Positions 27,979 to 35,738 of a stretch of 64,000 nucleotides of DNA are shown here, piece after piece (within the stretch, counting starts at the first letter, position 1; each line of letters begins with the position of its first letter). A program made the translations under genes and the position numbers. The DNA lies in the NCBI RefSeq assembly GCF_010686655.1, contig NZ_JAAGVY010000005.1, forward strand, positions 55,001-119,000. The letters run 5' to 3'. The notes beneath the pieces were generated by a model. That model did no database searches and had not been told where the DNA came from. It saw only the letters and a program-made list of their open reading frames with translations. Origin of the DNA: Cryomorpha ignava. GTDB taxonomy: Bacteria > Bacteroidota > Bacteroidia > Flavobacteriales_D > Cryomorphaceae.

Positions 27979-29847
27979 ATGAATGTACTCTCTGTAGAAA
28001 ATATCTCTAAGCGCTATGGTTCGCGCCTTCTTTTCGAAAACTTTTCTTTTGGGATGGCTCAAGGCGAAAAAGTGGCTATTGTAGCGCCAAACGGGTCGGG
28101 AAAAAGCACCCTTATGAAAGCCGTGGCCGGAGTGGAAGCTGCCGATACCGGAATAATTACTTTCAGAAGCGGGATACGGATAGGATACTTGCCACAAGAC
28201 CCCATTTTTCCGGCAGGGCTTACATTGGCGGAAGCCATAATGGCATCTGATAACCCACTGCGCGATGCGGTAATAGCCTACGAAAAAGCACTCGAAAATG
28301 CAGATGACCACGATGCCCTACAGCGCGCGATGGACGAGATGGATCGCCAAAACGCATGGGATTACGAAGCACGTGTACAGGAAGTCTTAGGTCAATTGGG
28401 AATAGTTGATACCAGTCTGAAAGTTGATGCAGCATCCGGGGGGCAGCGAAAACGCGCCGCACTTGCAAAAATAATGCTCGAAGAACCCGACTTTCTGATT
28501 CTCGATGAGCCCACAAACCACCTTGACCTCGACACCATAGAATGGCTTGAAAAATGGCTGGCAGGCGCACAGTTTTCCCTCCTGATGGTTACTCACGACA
28601 GGTATTTTCTGGATAGAGTTTGTACCGATATTCTGGAAATTGAACGCGGTGAACTCGTGCGCTACACCGGAAATTACAGCTATTTTCTGGAAAAGAAAGC
28701 CGAGCGACAAGCCAATCTGGCAACCACTGTGGGAAAGGCAAAAAACCTGATGAAAACAGAACTTGAATGGCTTCGGCGGCAGCCAAAAGCCCGTAGCACA
28801 AAATCAAAATCGCGGGTTGATGCTTTTGACGATATTAAGGCGCATGCTACAATTCGCACCGATCAACAGAGTGTTGATATAGGAGTGCGAACAGAACGAC
28901 TGGGCTCAAAAATTATTGAGTTTCACAAGGTAACTAAGGCTTTTGACGATGTGAAAATTACCGACCATTTCAGCTACACCTTTAACCGAAAGGAAAAACT
29001 GGGAATCGTAGGAAAAAATGGAACGGGAAAAACCAGTTTTGTAAAACTTCTTCTCGGACTGGAAGAGCCAGACGGCGGAAAAGTGGTGCAGGGAGAAACG
29101 GTAAAATTTGGGCACTACGATCAGGAGGGACTAATCAACGCAGATCACAAACGCGTAATAGAAGTAGTAACCGAAATTGCCGAAGTAATAGAGCTTAAAA
29201 AAGGGCAGAAACTCACCGCAGCCCAGCTTCTGGAGCGGTTTCTCTTTTCGAGAGATAAGCAGTGGCAACTCGTTTCTACCTTGAGCGGAGGCGAAAAAAG
29301 ACGCCTCTACCTCTGTACTGTTCTTATTGCTAATCCCAACTTTTTGGTGCTCGATGAGCCAACAAACGACCTGGACATTGACACTTTGCAAGTGCTGGAA
29401 GACTATCTGGCTTCATACGATGGCTGCCTTGTAGTGGTATCGCACGACCGGTTCTTTATGGACAAGGTGGTAGATCACCTTTTTGTATTTGAAGGTCAGG
29501 CAGAAATAAGAGACTTTCCGGGCAATTACTCGCAATACCGCGCCAAAAAAGCCATAGAAGATTCGGCGGAAGCCAAAGAAACATCAGCCGCCAAAACCAA
29601 AGAGAAAGCCGCTGCCGCTGAAAAATCTAAAGAAAAAATAAAGCTTACTTACGGCGAGCGTCTCGAATTTGAAAAACTCGAAAAGACCATTGAAGAGCTC
29701 GAAGCGAAAAAGGAATCATTGGCCGTGGGTCTTTCCAATACCAATAACAACGATGAGCTGATGAAAATCTCGGCAGACCTGGAAATCGTGGTCGCAAAAA
29801 TTGAAGAAGCTACTACACGTTGGGTGGAACTGGCAGAGTGGGCGTGA
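27979..29847 (+). CDS. ABC-F family ATPase, Uup-like
   Basis: A 622-residue soluble protein with two ABC ATPase domains and no membrane part. Domain 1: Walker A APNGSGKST (about 37-45), signature ASGGQRKR, Walker B LILDEPTNHLDL. Linker with Lys/Arg-rich helices (RRQPKARSTKSKSR, the ABC-F arm/P-site motif area). Domain 2: Walker A GKNGTGKTS, signature LSGGEKRR, Walker B LVLDEPTNDLDI. A C-terminal Ala/Lys/Glu-rich coiled coil (about 530-620) is typical of Uup, linked to branched DNA and ribosome-associated roles. Complete and monocistronic. Confidence 0.9.
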   Translation: MNVLSVENISKRYGSRLLFENFSFGMAQGEKVAIVAPNGSGKSTLMKAVAGVEAADTGIITFRSGIRIGYLPQDPIFPAGLTLAEAIMASDNPLRDAVIAYEKALENADDHDALQRAMDEMDRQNAWDYEARVQEVLGQLGIVDTSLKVDAASGGQRKRAALAKIMLEEPDFLILDEPTNHLDLDTIEWLEKWLAGAQFSLLMVTHDRYFLDRVCTDILEIERGELVRYTGNYSYFLEKKAERQANLATTVGKAKNLMKTELEWLRRQPKARSTKSKSRVDAFDDIKAHATIRTDQQSVDIGVRTERLGSKIIEFHKVTKAFDDVKITDHFSYTFNRKEKLGIVGKNGTGKTSFVKLLLGLEEPDGGKVVQGETVKFGHYDQEGLINADHKRVIEVVTEIAEVIELKKGQKLTAAQLLERFLFSRDKQWQLVSTLSGGEKRRLYLCTVLIANPNFLVLDEPTNDLDIDTLQVLEDYLASYDGCLVVVSHDRFFMDKVVDHLFVFEGQAEIRDFPGNYSQYRAKKAIEDSAEAKETSAAKTKEKAAAAEKSKEKIKLTYGERLEFEKLEKTIEELEAKKESLAVGLSNTNNNDELMKISADLEIVVAKIEEATTRWVELAEWA

Positions 29848-29860
29848 TTTGAAAAGTCAC

Positions 29861-30020
29861 GAGTCGCTAGTCTCTAGTCGCGAGGGTTTGGGGGAAAAAA
29901 GGTCTCCGTGCCTTTGGCTTGGTAAACTGAGTCGCTAGTCGCGAGTCGCGAGGGTTTGGAGGAGAAAAGGTCGCCATGCCTTTGGCTTGGTAAACTGAGT
30001 CTCTAATCGCGAGGGTTTAA
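29861..30020 (+). repeat. Two and a third tandem copies of a 68-bp intergenic unit
   Basis: Unit 1 (29861-29928) and unit 2 (29929-29996) share GAGTCGCTAGTC, GCGAGGGTTTGG and CTTTGGCTTGGTAAACT with scattered changes; a third partial unit follows to about 30020. Each holds the hairpin word CCATGCC-TTT-GGCTTGG or a variant. The 19-nt GCCATGCCTTTGGCTTGGT at 29973-29991 recurs exactly at 56164-56182. The rest of the gap to 30394 shows no gene; a TACTTTAG box just before 30395 may be a promoter. Confidence 0.7.
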
Positions 30021-30394
30021 CGACTAAGGCTGCGAATCATTAACACATTCGAGAATAATTTCGGTGCTCGCGGCAAAAATACGGAACTATTTCCTGAACA
30101 GGATAATTGATTAATATTAGAAATCTCGGCAAACCGAAAGGACGATGAATGGGAGGTCATGGATATTTAAAATTGCTTTATGGTCACTTAGTTCAACTCA
30201 AAGAAAATTTTCAATTCATAGTCGGTTTATTCGAGGTTCATTTCCACTATAAGTAGAAACAATTGAAAGGCCATACGTTCCGGACTTCCATCGGGAAACA
30301 AGTTATTACAATTCTTTTTAAGAAAGATTTAAATTGCTTTTCTGTTTGTGTAATAAATCCGATTTCTATTACTTTAGAACAAAAATAAACCGCT

Positions 30395-31045
30395 ATGCAA
30401 GCACCGCTCAAAATTAAAATTGAACTTCAGGACATGCCATTTCCAGTTTACAGAAAACTGTTATTACCTGCTGAAATCGACATGAGACAAGTGCATTTTG
30501 TAATTCAGGAAGTTATGGGATGGCACAATGCGCATTTGTTTGAGTTTAAAGATAATAGAGGTCGGGCAACAATAACTGTTTCATCACCGGAAAATGTAGA
30601 TGATGAAGATTTCAATTTGTTCGGCGAAAAAGAAGTGGCAGCCCATGAGATTACGCTGGTTGAATTTTTTGAATTTACCGGTCAGAAACCCATTTGGTAT
30701 GAGTACGATTTTGGCGATTCATGGATGCACAAAATCCTTTTTAAAACAACCAAGAAAGATATCGAACAGTTTGCAGGTGTACCCTTTTATGCACCGAGGC
30801 CAAAGGTGCATCGCCGATAGAAGATATTGGAGGCTCATGGGGCTATACCGACTTTTTAGAGGTGCTAAGAGGTGCTAAAAAATCCGAAAAGCTCGGAGGA
30901 CAGAGAATTGATAGAGTGGAGTGACATTGACCCAGATACATTTAGACCGGAAATTGCAGACAAGGAAGAAATCACAGAAGATCTGGCAGGTCTTTATGGG
31001 AGTGATATTTGGAAGAATGAGGACTATTATGGTGGTGTTTTTTAA
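30395..31045 (+). pseudogene. PRiA4_ORF3-like protein gene with two frameshifts
   Basis: The first frame (30395 to about 30790) encodes the N-terminal part of the plasmid pRiA4b ORF-3-like family: FPVYRKLLLPAE, MGWHNAHLFEF and WYEYDFGDSWMHKI are diagnostic. A frameshift near 30790-30800 moves the conserved continuation EAKGASPIEDIGGSWGYTDFLE to another frame. A second shift near 30895-30905 moves the tail (ELIEWSDIDPDTFRPE..., stop at 31043) to a third frame. Normal members have all three parts in one frame of about 190-215 residues. The function of the family is unknown, although it is often near mobile elements. Confidence 0.82.
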
Positions 31046-31435
31046 GCTGACATCCGCTCCGCTTCGGAAGTATTAAAAAAGGCAGCTAATCTAAAATTTT
31101 ATTAAGAAGTTTCTCCAACGTAAATAGGTTACGTTGTGAGGGTGTATTCTTGTTGGGTATTCATTTCGCGAAAGCTAAAAAAATGATCAACATGGTTGAA
31201 GAGCTGGAAGCTACATAATGGAATATGCACGAAGACCTGAAATGCGGCTTTGTATAGTTTGAAATAAAAAAAACTAGAATGATTGTAATAAACACCCGAA
31301 CCGGAGGGGGTGTTTTCACGGTATTTTGAAATCGTGGTTGTTTTAGTGATTTGTGGTGGGTAAATTGCCTGCGGAAATGATAGGCCACCGTGCATGAAGA
31401 GATTTGAATAAACGCTGATAAATAAAGGAATTATT
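31046..31435 (+). other. Gap between PRiA4 pseudogene and the cas region
   Basis: No gene recognised. A short plus-strand stretch at about 31165-31220 could be a gene remnant (reads AKKMINMVEELEAT, then stops). A hairpin AACACCC-N10-GGGTGTT at 31291-31314 may be a weak terminator. Confidence 0.4.
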
Positions 31436-31500
31436 ATGCTCGATACATTATTGAAGATAGGGGAATGGCAGAAAGAGGGGGACAGGCTGTGGGAAGATTA
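31436..31500 (+). pseudogene. Truncated duplicate of the cas8b start
   Basis: The frame begins MLDTLLKIGEWQKEGDRLWEDY, nearly the same as the intact cas8b start 457 bp downstream (MLDTLLKIGEWQSEGKSEWDRF). DNA identity is high over about 45 bp, including the TTAT-ATG context. After about 25 codons it diverges, becomes non-coding in character and enters the structured element at 31536. It is the relic of a second cas8b copy or of a duplication of the operon start. Confidence 0.75.
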
Positions 31501-31530
31501 CAGAAGGTATTTTGGATATAAATGTGCTCT

Positions 31531-31570
31531 AAAAACAAAAGCCACAGTCCAATTTAAACTGTGGCTTTTG
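31531..31570 (-). terminator. Strong hairpin plus T run, minus strand
   Basis: CAAAAGCCACAGT (31536-31548) and ACTGTGGCTTTTG (31558-31570) pair perfectly over 13 bp with a 9-nt loop. On the minus strand TTTTT follows. No minus-strand protein gene feeds it, so it may end a non-coding transcript from the structured stretch at 31571-31790. Confidence 0.65.
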
Positions 31571-31790
31571 AGCCAACTCGGCAGTTCCCGCAGAACTACT
31601 TCGGGATTCGAACCCTCCTTCCCTTTCGTTCAAGGATGTGCGTCCATACACCACATAATGACCTTTATTATCGAAAGGCGGTTAAAAGCCTTGTTGTTTT
31701 TGGAACCATCATTGGATGGATACACCTCACGACACTTAAATTTCAATCCACTTTATAATTGGAAACACTGCAAAGTTATAAAATATTATT
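31571..31790 (-). other. Structured, tRNA-like stretch of unknown nature
   Basis: The minus strand contains GGAGGGTTCGAATCCCGAAG, which looks like a tRNA T arm, followed by AGTTC/GAACT pairing and the strong terminator hairpin. No complete cloverleaf could be drawn: D arm and anticodon arm were not found upstream. It may be a tRNA-derived relic, an unknown small RNA, or the 3' end of a decayed gene. It lies between the truncated and the intact cas8b starts. Confidence 0.35.
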
Positions 31791-31892
31791 AACCTTACAA
31801 CTCTTAATAAAAATATTTTATATCTTAGCACTCTTAATGACCACTAATCGATGGCTCGTTATTAAAAACAAAAGCAATCAAAACTTAATAAT

Positions 31893-33869
31893 ATGCTTGA
31901 TACATTATTAAAAATTGGGGAATGGCAGAGTGAGGGAAAGAGCGAATGGGATAGGTTTTTGGAATACCCAAAGGTTGAAACAAAAGACAAATATGGCAAT
32001 TCAATCACGAATTATACGCTGCCAATAATTTTTGATTTGGACAATCAAGAAGTTATCATCAAACCTCAAAACTTAAAAGAATTTGAGGCGAAAGACGTAC
32101 GAGAAGCTAAGGGAATAAAAATGAAGGGCTCTAATAGTAAGGCTATTTGTAGTTCTGGACTTTCAAAACGACTTGGCAGAATCTATCAGGCCTTTTTTGG
32201 TAAAGAAGGAGAAGAAACAAGTAGAGGCGAATTGCTGGAAGCAGTCGAAAAAAATAATCCAGAACTTCTCACCGAGAATTTAAGGCAAATTCTTTCTAAA
32301 ATTTTCGAATTAAAAAATCGCTTTTTAGAATTGACTACAGAGTCCTCAAAAAACATAATTGACATACGAGCCATTCAAGAGACTTTTGAATTTGGAAAAA
32401 ATGAAAACATCGTTTTTCTCGCTTTTCATATCAAATCAAAAGAATTTGGTTTTGAAAAAGTGATCCCTTTCGCTCATGTTCCAGACTACGAAGCATTTTT
32501 GCAGGAAGCTTATTTCGGAAGTGATATAGATGCAGGAAAGAAAGGAACCAAAAAAAAATTGTGTTACGCAAGTGGGACGAACACCGAAGATGTAGAAGAA
32601 CTTAATCTATCTACGCGATATAGCCTCAACAAAATGTTTGTTACGGAGACCAAGAACTACGCATCTCTTTTTGATAAGCGTAAATTTAATTTGAACTATC
32701 AGGTAAGTGCTGAAAATCAGGAAAAATTAGATTATGCATCCGACTATTTATTGAATAAAGGTTATAAGATACGGATTGCAGGATTGGATCACGTAATTAT
32801 TCCCCAGTTCCAACAAAACTCTACTGTGGATATTGAAATGGCGTTGAAAGGAATTTATCGGAAATCTGACATTCTCTTTAGTTTACATAAGCTATTGGCC
32901 CTTTCTGAAAGCGTAAGTGATGAATCAGATGACGCGGTCTTTTGGATAAACTTTATTGCTTTTGAGTCGGACGGTAATTTCTTTAAATCTACCGAAATAA
33001 TTAAAGATGTAAGCAATTTTCATTTCAATAAAATTCTGGAAGCGTTCGCGGAAGTTGATTGGCATTATCGCGACTTAGATGCAATGGATTGGGATTCGAT
33101 TATGATGGAATATGACTATGATTCAAAAGATCGCGTACGCAGAAATTTTAATTTCAATTCTATCTTTAAAATTATACCTCTTCGAAAAGAGAAGGAAAAG
33201 AAAAACAAAGCATTAGGACTTTTTAAAACAATACTCGAAAACAGAAAAGTCAATATAGAAATCCTTTACGATTATTTCTGTGAACTTATACTTTGCCATT
33301 GGTATCAGCGGTATGGAAGTTATACCAATGTTTCACATTATACTCCAAAGAACTTCTATTTCGGTGTTCGCGACAGCGTTTTTAAGTACCACGCATTTAT
33401 TCAATTTCTCAAAAAACTAAACCTAATCAATATGGACGAATCAAACGAACATTCCGGAGAAAGTACCGGAAACAAATATGACGATGCTGAACAAAGTTTC
33501 TTCAAAGAAATGGATATGCTGAATCATAAAGATCAACAGGCAATGTTTTATCTCGGTAGGATGCTAAATAAAGTAGAGTACATACAAAAGGATAAGAATA
33601 AGACCGTTATTGAAAAAGTAAACTTTAACGGTATGGATAAAGACGATATCGTAAGGTTGCGTATTGGCCTCGTTGAAAAAGCGAAGCAATACAATCAAGT
33701 CTCGAAAGTAATTTTTATCGATCAAAAATTCGGAGTCACTTTTGACACAAATAGCTGGAACATGAATCCTAAAGAAGCAGTATTTCATCTGCTTACGGGT
33801 TATTCCTTTGGTGTTGGTCAAAAAGATGCCGAAACTTTAACTCAAATAGAAACAGAAGAATCTCATTAA
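31893..33869 (+). CDS. cas8b: CRISPR type I-B large subunit Cas8b (TM1802/Csh1-like)
   Basis: A 658-residue protein, first gene of the cas series. By position directly before cas7-cas5-cas3, size and N-terminus (MLDTLLKIGEW) it is the large Cascade subunit of the TM1802/Cas8b group, which recognises the PAM and anchors the 5' crRNA handle. The sequence has few universal motifs: a central part with FHFNKILEAFAEVDWHYRDLD and a helical C-terminus with KVEYIQKDKNKTVIEKVNFNGMD, probably the fused small-subunit-like helical bundle. cas7 follows after 21 nt. The start is duplicated upstream at 31436. Confidence 0.85.
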   Translation: MLDTLLKIGEWQSEGKSEWDRFLEYPKVETKDKYGNSITNYTLPIIFDLDNQEVIIKPQNLKEFEAKDVREAKGIKMKGSNSKAICSSGLSKRLGRIYQAFFGKEGEETSRGELLEAVEKNNPELLTENLRQILSKIFELKNRFLELTTESSKNIIDIRAIQETFEFGKNENIVFLAFHIKSKEFGFEKVIPFAHVPDYEAFLQEAYFGSDIDAGKKGTKKKLCYASGTNTEDVEELNLSTRYSLNKMFVTETKNYASLFDKRKFNLNYQVSAENQEKLDYASDYLLNKGYKIRIAGLDHVIIPQFQQNSTVDIEMALKGIYRKSDILFSLHKLLALSESVSDESDDAVFWINFIAFESDGNFFKSTEIIKDVSNFHFNKILEAFAEVDWHYRDLDAMDWDSIMMEYDYDSKDRVRRNFNFNSIFKIIPLRKEKEKKNKALGLFKTILENRKVNIEILYDYFCELILCHWYQRYGSYTNVSHYTPKNFYFGVRDSVFKYHAFIQFLKKLNLINMDESNEHSGESTGNKYDDAEQSFFKEMDMLNHKDQQAMFYLGRMLNKVEYIQKDKNKTVIEKVNFNGMDKDDIVRLRIGLVEKAKQYNQVSKVIFIDQKFGVTFDTNSWNMNPKEAVFHLLTGYSFGVGQKDAETLTQIETEESH

Positions 33870-33890
33870 AACTCTAAAAACAAAACCGAT

Positions 33891-34904
33891 ATGAAATCAG
33901 GTATTAAAAACTCTTCCGACTTTCTCTTTATTTACGAAGCAATTCAATGTAATCCGAATGGCGATCCCGATCAGGAAAACAAACCACGTATGGATTATGA
34001 TACCAAAACCAATTTGGTAACCGACACGCGTGTAAAGCGATTTATACGTGACTACCTAAAATCAACAAGTGAAGATGAAGTCATCTTTGTTGATATGGAA
34101 GGCAATTCCAAAGTAAGCGTTGACAGTAAGTTGAGAGCAGTGGTTAAAAGACTCGTAGAAAATAAAGGCGAAATCGAAAAAGCCTTTTCAGAGAACTCCG
34201 AATCATTACAAATATTCAAAGATATCATTGAGAAAGAAAAAGACGCAGATGCCGTTTGGAAATTAATTACTGACAAAAAATTCAAGCACAAAGAAGTCAA
34301 CTATGAGTTACTGGCATATTTGGTGAAAGAAAAATTCATCGATATCCGAATGTTCGGGAGTGCTTTTGCAGTGGGAGGTTTTACAAAAGCATATACAGGG
34401 CCGATTCAACTAAACTGGGGATATTCATTCAATGAGGTCGAGTTGATGGATTCGAGTACAATCGTTACTATAATGAATGACGACAGTAGCACTTTTGGTA
34501 AAGATTATCGAGTCCACTACAGCCTACTTGGATTCAACGGCACCATCAATGCACCAGCAGCAAAATCAACTGGTCTGACCGACGATGATGTTACGATTTT
34601 CAGAAAAGCAATTTGGGAAAGCATTCCGGCTTCACCTACGCGATCAAAACTCAATCAATACCCAAAACTTTATCTCGAAATCGTTTATAATGAAGGAGTT
34701 TCTAATGGTCAATTCGGAGACTTGCGCAACTTTGTGGAAACGAGTCCAAAAGAAGGAGTTACCAGTAAGCAGGTTCGAAAGTTTAAAGAATTGAATATTG
34801 ATTTAGATGCTTTAAAAAAGCTGATTGCAGAAAATAAAGGAGCTGACAAAAAAATTAAAGAGGTTATTCTAACTACTTCGGCTGATTTTGATTTTTCGCT
34901 TTAA
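33891..34904 (+). CDS. cas7: CRISPR type I-B backbone protein Cas7 (Csh2)
   Basis: A 337-residue Cas7 of the Csh2 family, the RNA-binding RAMP protein that polymerises along the crRNA. The diagnostic start FIYEAIQCNPNGDPDQENKPRMD is followed by TDTRVKRFIRDYL, then the Gly-rich FGSAFAVGGFTKAYTGPIQ and the HYSLLGFNGTINAPAAKSTGL segment. Complete. It lies 21 nt after cas8b and 27 nt before cas5 on the same strand, one operon. Confidence 0.95.
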   Translation: MKSGIKNSSDFLFIYEAIQCNPNGDPDQENKPRMDYDTKTNLVTDTRVKRFIRDYLKSTSEDEVIFVDMEGNSKVSVDSKLRAVVKRLVENKGEIEKAFSENSESLQIFKDIIEKEKDADAVWKLITDKKFKHKEVNYELLAYLVKEKFIDIRMFGSAFAVGGFTKAYTGPIQLNWGYSFNEVELMDSSTIVTIMNDDSSTFGKDYRVHYSLLGFNGTINAPAAKSTGLTDDDVTIFRKAIWESIPASPTRSKLNQYPKLYLEIVYNEGVSNGQFGDLRNFVETSPKEGVTSKQVRKFKELNIDLDALKKLIAENKGADKKIKEVILTTSADFDFSL

Positions 34905-34931
34905 TAGAAAATCGAATCAAAACGAACGGTT

Positions 34932-35738
34932 ATGGAGATTCTAAGTTTTAAAATAAGCGGGAAAATGGCTCATTTTCGAAAATACTATGCAAATAATACA
35001 GCATTTAGTTTTTCGATTCCTCCGCGCACGACCCTGATGGGAATTGTAGCTGCTGCTATGGGCTGGCCAAAAGACAGCTATTATGAAGATTTGGCTTCTG
35101 AAAATATCCAATTCGGAATTCGTGTATTGAGTCCACTCAAGAAGAGTTTTCACCGCCTAAATTTATTGAGCATAAAGTCAACTGGTGATATGGCCAAAAA
35201 ATGGTCTTCTGATTTTCGGGGTGAAGGAGGGCGAATACAAACACCCTTTGAAATTGTGAGCGGTTGGAATATTGGAAAAGATGAAGTGTGCTATCAGGTT
35301 TTTCTAAAATCAAATGGGAATGGGAATGGGAATAGTGTATTTGATGATGTTAAAGCACATCTCTTGAACAAAGATCCGGTTTATAATATCACATTGGGTA
35401 CTGCAAATTTCTCGGCACGCATTTCAGAAATTCAGCTTTTCAAGGAAAGTGAAATCCAGGAGCAAACTTCCAATGATTTTATTTTCCTGCACTCGGCAGT
35501 ACCAACAGACTATGTAGAAGAATTGAGATTTGATAAGGATGATTACGACAGCTACAATTTCGTAGAAGAAGATATGCTTCCCGGCGATTTTATTGGCAAC
35601 AAGAATCGGGAGGTTCGGAAAATGAATAAATTGCTTTTTTCAACCACAGCTCATCCGTTACGCGTAAAGCTCTTAGGGTCATTTTTCGTTTTAGCTGATG
35701 GTGCTGATGAAATGAATATTCGATTTATTGACGAATGA
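34932..35738 (+). CDS. cas5: CRISPR type I-B protein Cas5 (Cas5h)
   Basis: A 268-residue Cas5. MEILSFKISGKMAHFRKYYANNTAFSF followed by IPPRTTLMGIVAAAMGW is the N-terminal RAMP fold and signature of Cas5h/Cas5b. The protein caps the 5' handle of the crRNA in Cascade. The C-terminal part KLLFSTTAHPLRVKLLGSFF contains a small beta domain. Its stop overlaps the cas3 start by 4 nt (ATGA), so the two are translationally coupled. Confidence 0.93.
   Translation: MEILSFKISGKMAHFRKYYANNTAFSFSIPPRTTLMGIVAAAMGWPKDSYYEDLASENIQFGIRVLSPLKKSFHRLNLLSIKSTGDMAKKWSSDFRGEGGRIQTPFEIVSGWNIGKDEVCYQVFLKSNGNGNGNSVFDDVKAHLLNKDPVYNITLGTANFSARISEIQLFKESEIQEQTSNDFIFLHSAVPTDYVEELRFDKDDYDSYNFVEEDMLPGDFIGNKNREVRKMNKLLFSTTAHPLRVKLLGSFFVLADGADEMNIRFIDE

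Noticed and set aside
31129-31395. Minus-strand frames of 75-88 codons before the cas region
   Set aside because: Composition is not protein-like and a hairpin lies inside; treated as non-coding gap.
31436-31792. A 118-codon frame starting with the cas8b N-terminus
   Set aside because: Only the first 25 or so codons are cas8b-like; the rest runs through the structured minus-strand element, so it is not a functional gene.
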